NCBI RefSeq assembly: GCF_006538725.1
Contig: NZ_BJLQ01000002.1
Coordinates: 186,001-250,000, forward strand
Length of the DNA stretch: 64,000 nucleotides
Reading direction: 5' to 3'
Source of the DNA: Cellulomonas gelida
GTDB taxonomy: Bacteria > Actinomycetota > Actinomycetes > Actinomycetales > Cellulomonadaceae
Shown here: positions 41,037 through 53,549 of the stretch, one piece after another
Layout of the letters: every line of letters begins with the position of its first letter
Position numbering within the stretch: position 1 is the first letter of the stretch
Notes under the pieces: generated by a model
The model's input: the letters and a program-made list of their open reading frames with translations, nothing else
Databases searched by the model: none
Told to the model about the DNA's origin: nothing
Made by a program: the position numbers and the translations under genes

Positions 41037-41918
41037 GTGACGTTCCAGGAGGGTGGCAGCTTCGGCGGCGGGCGCGTGCAGTCGCGGCGCTCGGGCGCAG
41101 GCAGGGGCATGGCGATCGGCGGCGGCGTCGGCGGCCTCGGGCTCCTCGTGATCCTGGCGATCACGCTGCTGTCCGGCGGCAACGTCGACCCCGGGGCGCT
41201 GCTCGGCGGCGGCGGCGAGCCCGGGAACGACTCGACCATCGGCGCGTGCACGGCCGAGCAGGCGAACACCGACCGCGCCTGCCGACTGTCGGCGACGCTC
41301 GACTCGCTCGACACCTACTGGTCCTCGACGATGTCCGACGCGAGCGCCACCATCCCCGAGGCCGTGGAGTTCACCTCAGCGGTCTCGACGGCATGCGGTC
41401 AGGCGTCGTCGGCCTCGGGCCCGTTCTACTGCCCCGGCGACCAGACCATCTACCTCGACCTCGGCTTCTTCGACGAGCTGACCAGCCGGTTCGGCGCCGA
41501 GGGCGGGCCGCTCGCGGAGATGTACGTCTACGCGCACGAGTACGGCCACCACATCCAGAACGTCACCGGGGTGTTCGGCCAGGCCGACCGCGGTGGCTCG
41601 GGTGCCGAGTCGGACTCGGTGCGCGTCGAGCTGCAGGCGGACTGCTACGCGGGCATGTGGGCCGGCAACGCGGCGACGACGAAGGACCCCGACACGGGCG
41701 TGACCTACCTCGAGCCCATCTCGGCCGCCGAGCTCGCGCAGGCGCTCGACGCGGCCGCGGCCGTCGGCGACGACCACATCCAGGAGCAGTCCGGCACGAA
41801 CGTCAACCCGGACTCCTGGACGCACGGGTCGAGCGAGCAGCGGCAGCGGTGGTTCACGACCGGCTACGAGCAGCGCGACCTCGCGGCGTGCGACACGTTC
41901 GCCGCTCGCACCCTCTGA
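41037..41918 (+). CDS. YpfJ-type neutral zinc metallopeptidase, membrane anchored
   Basis: A 293-residue protein with one membrane helix (about 26-46) and an outward-facing domain of the zinc-metallopeptidase family PF04228. The zinc motif HEYGHH is at residues 167-172 and a third ligand is probably in ELQADCYAGMW. FYCPGDQTIYLDLGFFDEL precedes it. Substrate unknown; no proven protease activity is established for most relatives. Four cysteines (71, 82, 120, 132) suggest disulfides outside the cell. Confidence 0.87.
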   Translation: MTFQEGGSFGGGRVQSRRSGAGRGMAIGGGVGGLGLLVILAITLLSGGNVDPGALLGGGGEPGNDSTIGACTAEQANTDRACRLSATLDSLDTYWSSTMSDASATIPEAVEFTSAVSTACGQASSASGPFYCPGDQTIYLDLGFFDELTSRFGAEGGPLAEMYVYAHEYGHHIQNVTGVFGQADRGGSGAESDSVRVELQADCYAGMWAGNAATTKDPDTGVTYLEPISAAELAQALDAAAAVGDDHIQEQSGTNVNPDSWTHGSSEQRQRWFTTGYEQRDLAACDTFAARTL

Positions 41919-41925
41919 CGTCCGG

Positions 41926-41931
41926 CAGACT
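41926..41931 (+). promoter_or_regulatory. Weak -10-like hexamer CAGACT before the NYN gene
   Basis: CAGACT lacks the first T of TANNNT but stands exactly 6 bases before the ATG at 41938. Confidence 0.3.
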
Positions 41932-41937
41932 CGCCCC

Positions 41938-42894
41938 ATGAGCACCGACGAGAGCGCTGCCCGCGTCGCGGTCTACATCGACTTCGACAACATCGTGATC
42001 TCCCGCTACGACCAGGTCCACCGGCGCGGCGCCTTCCAGTCCGACGACGCGCGCAAGTACCGCCTCGACGCCGACGGCGACGTCCCGACGAAGCTGCGCA
42101 CCGCACGCGTCGACGTCGACGCGATCATCGACTACGCGTCGTCGTTCGGCCGGGTCGTCGTGAGCCGCGCGTACGCGGACTGGTCCCAGCCGGTCAACGC
42201 CGGCTACCACCAGCAGCTCATCGACCGGGCCGTCGACCTCACCCAGCTGTTCCCCGTGGGCCCGCGCATGAAGAACGGCGCGGACATCCGCCTCGCCGTC
42301 GACGTCATCGAGGACCTGTTCCGGCTCGTGGACGTGACGCACGTCGTGATCGTCGCGGGCGACTCGGACTACATCGCTCTCGCGCAACGTGCCAAGCGCC
42401 TGGGCCGCACCGTGATCGGCGTCGGCGTCGCGGGCTCGACGAGCCGCTCGCTCATGTCCGCGTGCGACGAGTTCGCCGACTACGACGCCCTGCTCGACAC
42501 GAGCACCACCCCCGAGGACGACGACGCGGACGACGCGCCCCCCGTGGCGCCCGCGACCACCGACGACGCGCCGGAACGCGCGGGTTCGACAGCTGGGCAG
42601 GTCACCGCGAACGACGCTCCGGCTCCCGCCGGGGACCGCGCCGCTCAGCGGCGCGCCACCCAGCTCCTCATGCGGGCCATGCGCCTCATCCACGCCAAGA
42701 AGGACGACGAGCCGTGGCTGTCGTACGGCGAGGTCAAGAACCAGATGATGCGCCTCGACCCGGCGTTCGTCGAGCGGCCGCTGGGCTACTCGTCGTTCAG
42801 CGACTTCGTCGCGTCGCGCGCGAGCATCGTCGAGATCTCCAAGGAGTCGGCCAAGCACCAGCCCCGCGTCCGCCTGCGCCCCAGCTACCGCTGA
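41938..42894 (+). CDS. NYN-domain putative RNase with C-terminal OST-HTH/LOTUS domain
   Basis: A 318-residue protein. The N-terminal NYN (PIN-like) nuclease domain has the metal-binding acids in VYIDFDN (Asp15, Asp17) and VIVAGDSDYIALAQRAKRLG (about 135-155). A Pro/Ala/Asp-rich linker (about 180-235) follows. The C-terminal OST-HTH/LOTUS domain is at about 240-318 (MRAMRLIHAKKDDEPWLSYGEVKNQMMRLDPAF, SSFSDFVASRA). The same two-domain layout occurs in LabA/MARF1-like proteins and suggests RNA cleavage guided by the LOTUS part. The RNA target is unknown. It is a single gene. Confidence 0.88.
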   Translation: MSTDESAARVAVYIDFDNIVISRYDQVHRRGAFQSDDARKYRLDADGDVPTKLRTARVDVDAIIDYASSFGRVVVSRAYADWSQPVNAGYHQQLIDRAVDLTQLFPVGPRMKNGADIRLAVDVIEDLFRLVDVTHVVIVAGDSDYIALAQRAKRLGRTVIGVGVAGSTSRSLMSACDEFADYDALLDTSTTPEDDDADDAPPVAPATTDDAPERAGSTAGQVTANDAPAPAGDRAAQRRATQLLMRAMRLIHAKKDDEPWLSYGEVKNQMMRLDPAFVERPLGYSSFSDFVASRASIVEISKESAKHQPRVRLRPSYR

Positions 42895-43037
42895 GAGCCG
42901 AGACCCGGCCGCGCCTGGGTCCTGGGCGGATCCGTCTGACAAGCCGGTGCGGCGAGTCCGCTGCGCGACGGCGGTTCGCCGCAGCGGCGCGCCAATTCGC
43001 TGGCGCGGCCTGGCCGTCCGGTGCCACCGTGCGTGGC

Positions 43038-43580
43038 GTGAGCGTCGTCGTGGCACCCGAGTCGTCGGCGGAGGTCCCGGCCGTGCGCCGGGTCGTCCGG
43101 GCAGCGTTCGGCGACGACGGGGACCGCGTGGCCGGTCTCCTCGACGCCCTGCGCGACTCGTCGGCGTTCGTGCCCGGGCTGTCGCTGGTCGCACGCGAGC
43201 GCGACGACGTCGTGGGTCACACGCTCCTCACACGCGCGTGGCTCGACGCGCCGGACCGTCTGGTCGAGGTCCTCGTGCTCAGCCCGCTCGCGGTCGCGCC
43301 GCACGCACAGCGCCGCGGCGTCGGGACCGCGCTGCTGGTCGCTGCCCGGACGCACGGGTCCACGGCGGGGTGGCCGCTGCTCTTCCTGGAGGGAGACCCG
43401 CGCTTCTACTCGACCCGCGGCTTCGCGGCCGCGGGGCCGCTGGGATTCAGCTCGCCGTCCGAGCGGATCCCGGCGCCGGCGTTCCAGGTCGCCGTCCTGC
43501 CCACGCACGAGCCGTGGATGACCGGGCGGCTGGTGTACCCCGACCCGTTCTGGGCGTCGGACTGCGTCGGGCTGCGCTGA
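43038..43580 (+). CDS. GNAT-family N-acetyltransferase
   Basis: A 180-residue acetyltransferase. Motif A for acetyl-CoA binding is LSPLAVAPHAQRRGVGTALLVAA (about 80-102), preceded by VGHTLLTRAWL and followed by FLEGDPRFYSTRGFAAAGPLGF. The FLEGDPRFYxRxGF type is common in YhbS-like GNATs. Acceptor unknown. The GTG at 43038 is chosen; another GTG lies three codons upstream. The 140 bases between the NYN gene and this start show no clear signal. Confidence 0.82.
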   Translation: MSVVVAPESSAEVPAVRRVVRAAFGDDGDRVAGLLDALRDSSAFVPGLSLVARERDDVVGHTLLTRAWLDAPDRLVEVLVLSPLAVAPHAQRRGVGTALLVAARTHGSTAGWPLLFLEGDPRFYSTRGFAAAGPLGFSSPSERIPAPAFQVAVLPTHEPWMTGRLVYPDPFWASDCVGLR

Positions 43581-43622
43581 GTCACCCTGTGCTGAGCTGA
43601 ACTGGGACGAGGCGCGCGGAGA

Positions 43623-43664
43623 CGACGAAGGGCGCGGCCGCATCCCTGCGCCGCGCCCTCGTCG
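43623..43664. terminator. Bidirectional hairpin at the end of the suf operon
   Basis: Arms 43623-43638 and 43650-43664 pair along about 15 bp with one bulged A. The hairpin lies 10 bases after sufT and 42 bases after the GNAT gene, so it may serve both convergent units. Confidence 0.7.
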
Positions 43665-43674
43665 ACCCGGGTGC

Positions 43675-44024
43675 TCAGATGTTGAAGCCCAAGGCCCGCA
43701 TCTGCTCGCGACCGTCGGACGTGATCTTCTCCGGGCCCCACGGCGGCATCCAGACCCAGTTGATCCGGAAGCCGTCGACGATCCCGTCGAGCGCCTGCGC
43801 CGACTGGTCCTCGATGACGTCCGTCAGCGGGCACGCCGCCGACGTGAGCGTCATGTCGATCACCGCGGTGTTCTGCTCGAGCGAGACGCCGTACACGAGT
43901 CCCAGGTCGACGACGTTGATGCCGAGCTCGGGGTCGATGACGTCACGCATGGCCTCCTCGACGTCGGCGACCGTCGTGGGCGACGGGCTCGACGGCGTCG
44001 TGGCCGGCGGTGTGGTGGGGGTGC

Positions 44025-44028
<4 letters not shown>
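43675..44028 (-). CDS. sufT: SufT-type iron-sulfur assembly factor (DUF59/MIP18)
   Basis: A 117-residue protein with a Thr/Pro-rich start and one DUF59 domain. The conserved cysteine lies in TSAACPLTDVIEDQ, and DPELGINVVDLGLVYGV is the family block. SufT helps mature iron-sulfur proteins. It is the last gene of the suf operon, and its ATG overlaps the sufU stop by 4 bases. The ending WMPPWGPEKITSDGREQMRALGFNI is also typical. Confidence 0.9.
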
Positions 44029-46643
<2,615 letters not shown>

Positions 46644-46668
46644 GCGGGGTGTGCTCCTCGGTGGAAGG

Positions 46669-47001
46669 TCAGAGGGTCCGGTCCACGTCGACGAGCACGC
46701 GCTCGCCGTCCAGCGTGACCGGGTAGACGGGGACGGGGGTGACGGCAGGCGGGCTGAGCGGCTTGCCGGTGCGCAGGTCGAACCGCGAGCCGTGCAGCCA
46801 GCACTCGATCGTGCAGCCCTCGACCTCGCCGTCGGACAGCGAGACCGCGCCGTGCGAGCAGATGTCGCTGATCGCGTGCAGCTCACCGTCGTCGTCGCGC
46901 ACGAGCGCGACCTCGACGGTCCCGGTCTCCGCCTCGAGCTCGACGCGCAGGGTGCCGCCGGTCGGCACGTCGGACGCGTAGCAGGCGAGCTGTGCGGTCA
47001 T
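46669..47001 (-). CDS. Rieske-type [2Fe-2S] ferredoxin in the suf operon
   Basis: A 110-residue Rieske domain with ligands Cys48/His50 (DICSHGAVSLSDGEVEG) and Cys67/His70 (TIECWLHGSRFD). It resembles the ferredoxin component of non-heme oxygenases, but no oxygenase is near. It lies between sufD and sufC, an arrangement seen in many actinobacterial suf operons, and could deliver electrons for cluster assembly or act as a client. Its ATG overlaps the sufD stop by 4 bases. Confidence 0.92.
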   Translation of the reverse strand: MTAQLACYASDVPTGGTLRVELEAETGTVEVALVRDDDGELHAISDICSHGAVSLSDGEVEGCTIECWLHGSRFDLRTGKPLSPPAVTPVPVYPVTLDGERVLVDVDRTL

Positions 47002-48302
47002 GCGTGCTGACCGACCGCGTCGACACCCCGATCGGGTGCGGCCTGCGAGGTCGCGCCGTCGAGCACGGACATCGACTTCTCGAGCTCGTCCTCGATCGCG
47101 GCGATGAGGCGCTCCTCGATCTCGGGAACGCCGATCTCGTGCACGAGCTCGGCGAAGAACCCGCGCACGACGAGCCGACGCGCGTCGGGCTCGGGGATGC
47201 CCCGTGCCCGCAGGTAAAAGAGCTGCTCGTCGTCGAACCGACCCGTCGCGGACGCGTGCCCCGCGCCCTCGATCAGGCCGGTCTCGATCTCGAGGTTCGG
47301 CACGGAGTCCGCGCGCGCCCCGTCCGTCAGGACGAGGTTGCGGTTGAGCTCGTACGTGTCGGTGCCCTCGGCCTCGGCCCGGATCAGCACGTCGCCGACC
47401 CACACCGTGTGCGCTCCAGCACCCTGCAGCGCGCCCTTGTAGGTCACGCGGCTCACGCAGCTCGGCACCGCGTGGTCGACGAACAGGCGGTGCTCCTGGT
47501 GCTGCCCGGCGTCCGCGAAGTACAACCCGAGCATGGTGACCGAGCCGCCCTCGCCGGCGAACTCCGCGTCGGGCGTCACGCGCACGACGTCGCCGCCGAG
47601 CGTCACGACGATGTGCTTGACCGTCGCGTCACGGCCGACCTTGAGCCGGTGCGAGGCGGCGTGCACGGAGCCCTCGGCCCAGTCGTGCACGGACACGACC
47701 GTGAGGTGCGCGCCGTCCTCGGCGACGATCTCGACCGTCTCGGTGAGCGCGGCGTGGCCGACGTGGTCGATGACCACGGTGCCCTGCGACATCGCCTCCG
47801 CACGCACGACGAGGTGCGCGGCGCTCGGCTCGAGCGGCGCGTCCTGCGTGCCCGCGCCCTCGACGCCCTCGATGCGGATCGACGTGACCTTCGACGTCAC
47901 GGCCTCCTGCGGGATCGTCACGAGCGTGGCACGCGGCGCCGAGGCCCACGCGACGGCCGCCGCGCGGTCCCCCGGCTTGCCGACGACACCGAGACGCGCG
48001 TCGCCGCGGTCGACGATCTCGACCGCGACCTCGGGCGACTCGACGACGGTCGTCAGGACGCCGTGCCCGTCGAGCACGCCGTCGGTGTCCGCGGCGAACA
48101 GCGGCGCGAGCCGGGCGACGGGAGCGAACCGCCACTCCTCCTCGCGACCGGTGGGGACGGCGAAGTCCGCGACGTCGAAGGACGTCTTGCGCTCGGCGCG
48201 CGAGGCCTCCGGCACACCGCCCACCCCGTGCGTGTGCGCGCCGTCCGCGACCGCGCGGGAGTGGTCGGTCGCCAGGCCCGACTCGTTCGTGGTGGTCGTC
48301 AT
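46998..48302 (-). CDS. sufD: SufD, SUF scaffold component
   Basis: A 434-residue SufD. The C-terminal beta-helix core and tail are well conserved: VSRVTYKGALQGAGAHTVWVGDVLI, DTYELNRNLVLTDGARADSVPNLEIET, GHASATGRFDDEQLFYLRARGIPEPDARRLVVRGFF. The histidine in GAGHAS is the likely cluster-related residue at the SufB-SufD interface. Its start shares one base with the sufB stop, so the two proteins are made together. Confidence 0.94.
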   Translation of the reverse strand: MTTTTNESGLATDHSRAVADGAHTHGVGGVPEASRAERKTSFDVADFAVPTGREEEWRFAPVARLAPLFAADTDGVLDGHGVLTTVVESPEVAVEIVDRGDARLGVVGKPGDRAAAVAWASAPRATLVTIPQEAVTSKVTSIRIEGVEGAGTQDAPLEPSAAHLVVRAEAMSQGTVVIDHVGHAALTETVEIVAEDGAHLTVVSVHDWAEGSVHAASHRLKVGRDATVKHIVVTLGGDVVRVTPDAEFAGEGGSVTMLGLYFADAGQHQEHRLFVDHAVPSCVSRVTYKGALQGAGAHTVWVGDVLIRAEAEGTDTYELNRNLVLTDGARADSVPNLEIETGLIEGAGHASATGRFDDEQLFYLRARGIPEPDARRLVVRGFFAELVHEIGVPEIEERLIAAIEDELEKSMSVLDGATSQAAPDRGVDAVGQHA

Positions 48303-49741
48303 CAGCCGACGGCCCCTTCCATCTGCAGCTCGATGAGGCGGTTGAGCTCGAGGGCGTACTCCATGGGCAGCTCGCGTGCGATGGGCTCGACGAACCCGCG
48401 CACGATCATCGCCATGGCTTCCGTCTCCGGCATGCCTCGGGACATGAGGTAGAACAGCTGGTCCTCGCTCACGCGGGACACCGTGGCCTCGTGGCCCATC
48501 GACACGTCGTCCTCGCGGACGTCGACGTACGGGTAGGTGTCCGAGCGGGAGATCTGGTCGACGAGCAGGGCGTCGCACAGCACGTTCGACGCGGAGTGCG
48601 AGGCCCCCTCGAGGATCTGCACGAGGCCGCGGTACGACGTGCGCCCACCGCCGCGCGCGACCGACTTCGAGACGATCGACGACGACGTGTGCGGTGCGGC
48701 GTGCACCATCTTGGAGCCGGCGTCCTGGTGCTGGCCCTCGCCCGCGAACGCGATCGAGAGCGTCTCACCGCGCGCGTGCTCGCCCATGAGGTAGATCGCC
48801 GGGTACTTCATGGTGACCTTGGAGCCGATGTTGCCGTCGACCCACTCCATGGTCGCGCCCTCGGCCGCGGTCGCCCGCTTGGTCACGAGGTTGTACACGT
48901 TGTTCGACCAGTTCTGGATCGTCGTGTACCGCACGCGGGCGTTCTTCTTGACGATGATCTCGACGACCGCGGAGTGCAACGAGTCCGACGAGTACACCGG
49001 CGCGGTGCAGCCCTCGACGTAGTGCACGTACGAGCCCTCGTCGGCGATGATCAGCGTCCGCTCGAACTGGCCCATGTTCTCGGTGTTGATCCGGAAGTAG
49101 GCCTGCAGCGGGATCTCGACGTGCACGCCCGGCGGGACGTAGACGAACGAGCCGCCCGACCACACCGCGGTGTTGAGCGAGGCGAACTTGTTGTCGCCGG
49201 GCGGGATGACCGAGCCGAAGTACTGCTCGAAGATCTCCGGGTGCTCACGCAGGCCCGTGTCGGTGTCGAGGAAGATGACGCCCTGCTCCTCGAGCGACTC
49301 CTGGATCTGGTGGTACACGACCTCGGACTCGTACTGCGCCGCGACGCCGGCGACGAGGCGCTGCTTCTCGGCCTCGGGGATGCCGAGGCGGTCGTACGTG
49401 TTCTTGATGTCCTCGGGCAGCTCTTCCCAGCTCGTCGCCTGCTTCTCCGTGGACCGCACGAAGTACTTGATGTTGTCGAAGTCGATGCCCGACAGGTCCG
49501 CGCCCCACCAGGGCATGGGCTTCTTCTCGAACATCCGCAGCGACTTCAGGCGCGTCTTGAGCATCCACTCCGGCTCGTTCTTGAGCCGGGAGATCTCCCG
49601 CACGACGTCCTCCGACAGGCCACGCCTCGCGGTCGCGCCGGCGGTGTCCGTGTCGTGCCAGCCGTAGTTGTAGCTGCCGATCGAGGCGATGGCCTCGTCC
49701 TGCGTCATCGGCTGTGCCGGGTCCTGCGTAGGTGCGCTCAT
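48302..49741 (-). CDS. sufB: SufB, SUF scaffold component
   Basis: A 479-residue SufB, the main cluster-building subunit. The N-terminal helical part ([27 protein letters not shown]) and the beta-helix blocks [35 protein letters not shown] (position about 215-250) and [18 protein letters not shown] with the conserved Cys are clear. There is no intein, although sufB often carries one in mycobacteria. It overlaps sufR by 4 bases and sufD by 1. Confidence 0.96.
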   Translation of the reverse strand: MSAPTQDPAQPMTQDEAIASIGSYNYGWHDTDTAGATARRGLSEDVVREISRLKNEPEWMLKTRLKSLRMFEKKPMPWWGADLSGIDFDNIKYFVRSTEKQATSWEELPEDIKNTYDRLGIPEAEKQRLVAGVAAQYESEVVYHQIQESLEEQGVIFLDTDTGLREHPEIFEQYFGSVIPPGDNKFASLNTAVWSGGSFVYVPPGVHVEIPLQAYFRINTENMGQFERTLIIADEGSYVHYVEGCTAPVYSSDSLHSAVVEIIVKKNARVRYTTIQNWSNNVYNLVTKRATAAEGATMEWVDGNIGSKVTMKYPAIYLMGEHARGETLSIAFAGEGQHQDAGSKMVHAAPHTSSSIVSKSVARGGGRTSYRGLVQILEGASHSASNVLCDALLVDQISRSDTYPYVDVREDDVSMGHEATVSRVSEDQLFYLMSRGMPETEAMAMIVRGFVEPIARELPMEYALELNRLIELQMEGAVG

Positions 49742-50520
49742 GCGTTCGTTCCTTCCGGGGCGAGCACAGGGGGGGTCGTGACGGTCGTGGGGTGGGCGGT
49801 CAGGCTGACCGCCACCGGGATGTTCGTCGTGCAGACGTGGCCGCCGCCGGCGAGGGTCGCGAGCCGCTGGACGTGGACACCGAGCAGGCGCGAGAAGGCT
49901 CGTGCCTCCGCCTCGCACAGCTGCGGGAACTCGTGGGCGATCTCCTGCACCGGGCAGTGGCCCTGGCACAGCTGGACCGCGCGTCGGCCGGGGACGGTGC
50001 GGGCCGTGGCGGCGTAGCCGTCGCCCGAGAGCGCCTGTGCGAGCGCCTCGGTGCGGGCGGCGAGGTCGCCCTCGGGAAGTCCGTCCAGCGCGGGTGCCAG
50101 TCGTGCCTCGAGCTCGGCGACGCGCTGCGTCGCGAAGGTCTCGACCGCGTCCGGCCCGACCGTGTCCGCCAGGAACCGCAGTGCCTGGGCGGCGATCTCC
50201 GCGTAGCGGTGCGACAGCGCCGTCTGGCCCTGCGGGGTGACGACGTAGTGCCGTGCGGGGCGGCCGCGGCGGACCGGACCGACGCCCGAGCCGTCGTGGA
50301 CGGTGATCTGCGCCGTGCTCTCGAGGACGCCGAGGTGGCGCCGGATCGCCGCGGGAGTCAGGTCGAGGCAGGCGGCGAGCTCGGCTGCCGTGATCGGCCC
50401 CTCGCCGGCGACGAGCTGAAGCACGCGCTGGCGCGTGCTGGCGTCGCTCGAGTCCTCGGGCGGGGCGGTCGCCGACAGGGGCGCCTGCGTGGCGCGCTCC
50501 TCGTGCAGGACGTCGCTCAT
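49738..50520 (-). CDS. sufR: SufR, iron-sulfur sensing repressor of the suf operon
   Basis: A 260-residue DeoR/ArsR-like regulator. The winged helix lies at about 30-95 ([37 protein letters not shown]). The cluster ligands are visible near the end: Cys185 and Cys189 (CQGHC), Cys202 (FPQLC) and Cys230 (GGGHVC). In M. tuberculosis and cyanobacteria SufR represses suf when it carries a cluster. It is the first gene, overlapping sufB by 4 bases. Two inverted repeats stand upstream. Confidence 0.92.
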   Translation of the reverse strand: MSDVLHEERATQAPLSATAPPEDSSDASTRQRVLQLVAGEGPITAAELAACLDLTPAAIRRHLGVLESTAQITVHDGSGVGPVRRGRPARHYVVTPQGQTALSHRYAEIAAQALRFLADTVGPDAVETFATQRVAELEARLAPALDGLPEGDLAARTEALAQALSGDGYAATARTVPGRRAVQLCQGHCPVQEIAHEFPQLCEAEARAFSRLLGVHVQRLATLAGGGHVCTTNIPVAVSLTAHPTTVTTPPVLAPEGTNA

Positions 50521-50553
50521 CTCACCTCCCTACGCACCGCGTGCGGAACCCAG

Positions 50554-50598
50554 AACACCATTCGGAAACATGGTTGTTGCCAAATTCCATCTTGGCAA
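50554..50598. promoter_or_regulatory. Two inverted repeats upstream of sufR, candidate SufR sites
   Basis: ACCAT-N8-ATGGT (50557-50574) and TTGCCAA-N8-TTGGCAA (50577-50598) have the same 8-nt spacer, and their centres are 22 bp apart, two helical turns. They lie in an AT-richer island between sufR and the divergent ABC gene. SufR binding is inferred from position only. Confidence 0.5.
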
Positions 50599-50670
50599 GC
50601 AAGGCATGCCTTCGCCCGGGCCCGACCCACGTGACGTGCGGCACGCCACCGCGAGGGGCCCGCGGCCACC

Positions 50671-50676
50671 TAGACT
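50671..50676 (+). promoter_or_regulatory. -10 hexamer TAGACT before the ABC ATPase gene
   Basis: TAGACT is followed by 8 bases and the GTG at 50685, indicating a leaderless or near-leaderless message. Confidence 0.5.
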
Positions 50677-50684
50677 GCTCGACC

Positions 50685-51628
<944 letters not shown>

Positions 51629-51632
<4 letters not shown>

Positions 51633-52390
51633 CGACGAGCCACGCCGGCGCGGCGTCGCCCCGCGCGCGGGTCCTCGCCCAGACCGCCTTCGAGGCGCGC
51701 GCGATCCTGCGCAACGGCGAGCAGCTCCTCGTGACCGTCGTCGTCCCCGTGCTCGCGCTCGTCGGGCTCGTGAGCGTCGACGCGCTCGACGTGGACACCG
51801 GCGGGCTGAGCCGGATCGACTTCTTCACGCCGGGCATCCTGGCGCTCGCCGTCATGACCTCGTCGTTCACGTCGCAGGCGATCGCCTCCGCGTTCGACCG
51901 GCGCAACGGCGTCCTGCGGCTGCTGTCGACCACGCCGCTCGGCCGGGGCGGGCTGCTCGTCGGCAAGGTGCTGGGCGTGCTCGTCGTCGAGCTCGTGCAG
52001 GTGCTGGTGATCGGCCTGACCGCGGTCGCGCTCGGGTGGCGGCCGTCCGCGGTCGGCGTCGCGCTCTCGCTCGTCGCCGTGCTGCTCGGGACGGCGGCGT
52101 TCACGTCGCTCGCCCTGCTCGTCGCGGGGACGCTACGCGCCGAGGCCGTGCTCGCGGTCGCCAACCTCGCGCTCCTGCTGCTCGCGTTCGCGGGCGGCGT
52201 GATCGTCCCCGCCGACCGCCTGCCCGGGGCGCTCCAGCACCTCGCGCTGCTGCTGCCGTCGGGCGCGCTGGGTGAGGCGATGCGCGGTGCGTTGCAGACA
52301 GGTGCGCTGCCCGCGTGGTCCGTGGTCGTGCTCGTGGGATGGACCGCCGCGCTGGGCTGGGGCGCCGCGCGCCTGTTCCGCTGGCACTGA
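51629..52390 (+). CDS. ABC-2 transporter permease
   Basis: A 253-residue membrane protein with six helices (the first at about 37-55, LLVTVVVPVLALVGLVSV), the FDRRNGVLRLLSTTPLGRGGLLVGKVLG cytoplasmic loop and a GGVIVPADRLPGALQHLALLLPSGALGEAMRG periplasmic-side loop, both hallmarks of ABC-2 permeases (positions about 90-118 and 190-222). It starts inside the stop of the ATPase gene (ATGA). ctaA begins 86 bases downstream with its own promoter. Confidence 0.87.
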
Positions 52391-52463
52391 GCCACCGCGC
52401 GACCCTGCCCGATGTCACACCCGGCCCGCCGGGCAGCACGCCGAGCCGCCTCGTCGCGCGGCC

Positions 52464-52469
52464 TAGGCT
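52464..52469 (+). promoter_or_regulatory. -10 hexamer TAGGCT, leaderless start for ctaA
   Basis: TAGGCT, 7 bases, then the GTG at 52477. Confidence 0.55.
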
Positions 52470-52476
52470 TGGCCCC

Positions 52477-53484
52477 GTGAGCGCGAGCCCCCCTGATGTC
52501 CGTCCCGCCCCCGCGCGCCGCGCGTGGGACGCCCTGCTGGCCTGGCTGCGCGCGCACGTGCGCACCGTGCTCGTGGCGAACCTCCTGCTCCAGATCGCGA
52601 TCGTGGGCACGGGTGGCGCGGTGCGCCTGACCGCCTCCGGCCTCGGCTGCTCGACGTGGCCCCAGTGCGAGCCGGGCAGCTTCGTGCCGCAGCTGCACGA
52701 CGCGACGACCTACCACGTGTTCGTCGAGTTCGGGAACCGGCTCATGACGTTCGTGCTGACCGCCGCCGCGGTGGCGGTCGTCTACGTCGTGTGGGGCGAC
52801 CGGGACCGCGTGCGCTCCTACCGCCTGCTGGGCTGGGTGCCGATCGCGGGGGTCGTGGCGCAGGCCGTGATCGGTGGCGTGCTCGTGCTGCTCGAGCTCC
52901 CCCCGATCCTCGTGTCGCTGCACTTCCTGGTGTCGATGGCACTGGTCGCGGGCTCGCTCCTGCTGCTGCACCGGCACGACGAGGGTGACGGACCCGCGGT
53001 GGTCGTCGTCGACCCGGCCACCAGGCTCCTGGCGGACGTGGTGGCGGTGCTCCTGGCCGTCGTGCTCGTGCTCGGGACGCTGACGACCGGCGCGGGGCCG
53101 CACTCGGGTGACGACGAGGTCGGCTACCGCCTCGCGGTCGACCCGATGCTCATGGCGAAGATCCACGCCGCGGCGGTCTGGGCGTTCGTCGCCGTGCTGC
53201 TCGTCGTGCTGTGGCGCACCCGCACCTCCGGACCGTCGGGCGCACGCGCCGCCGCGACGCACCGCGCGGCCGTGATCCTGCTCGTGCTCTCGGTGCTGCA
53301 GGGCGCGATCGGCTACGTGCAGACCGCGACCGGACTGCCGATCGCGCTGGTCAACCTGCACCTGATCGGCGCCGCCCTGCTCGCCGCGGGTGGCGCGCGC
53401 GTGTGGCTGTGCACCCGCACGCGGGGCGTGCCGGACGCGGTCGAGCCGGCGCGGGTCGAGCCGGGGTCCGCCGCCGCGCGCTGA
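52477..53484 (+). CDS. ctaA: Heme A synthase (CtaA/COX15 family)
   Basis: A 335-residue eight-helix membrane protein that oxidises heme o to heme a for cytochrome aa3. The first helix pair ends in GTGGAVRLTASGLGCSTWPQC, with the cysteine pair Cys58/Cys64 on the outside, and His80 with Glu84 (TYHVFVEFGNRL) at the heme site. Further histidines are in VSLHFLVSMAL, KIHAAAVWAF and LVNLHLIGA. The C-terminal tail after residue 315 is disordered. The next gene is a separate ABC unit. Confidence 0.93.
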   Translation: MSASPPDVRPAPARRAWDALLAWLRAHVRTVLVANLLLQIAIVGTGGAVRLTASGLGCSTWPQCEPGSFVPQLHDATTYHVFVEFGNRLMTFVLTAAAVAVVYVVWGDRDRVRSYRLLGWVPIAGVVAQAVIGGVLVLLELPPILVSLHFLVSMALVAGSLLLLHRHDEGDGPAVVVVDPATRLLADVVAVLLAVVLVLGTLTTGAGPHSGDDEVGYRLAVDPMLMAKIHAAAVWAFVAVLLVVLWRTRTSGPSGARAAATHRAAVILLVLSVLQGAIGYVQTATGLPIALVNLHLIGAALLAAGGARVWLCTRTRGVPDAVEPARVEPGSAAAR

Positions 53485-53537
53485 CGCCGCAGGGAACAGA
53501 TCCGACAAACGGGGTGCCGAGTGTCGGCGGTCACACC

Positions 53538-53543
53538 TACAGT
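53538..53543 (+). promoter_or_regulatory. -10 hexamer TACAGT, leaderless start for the second ABC pair
   Basis: TACAGT, 6 bases, then the ATG at 53550. Confidence 0.6.
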
Positions 53544-53549
53544 CGCGGC

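Noticed and set aside
53485-53549. Fusion of ctaA with the following ABC ATPase through an open frame
   Set aside because: The upstream frame is Arg-rich shadow; a -10 hexamer and the ATG at 53550 define a separate gene.
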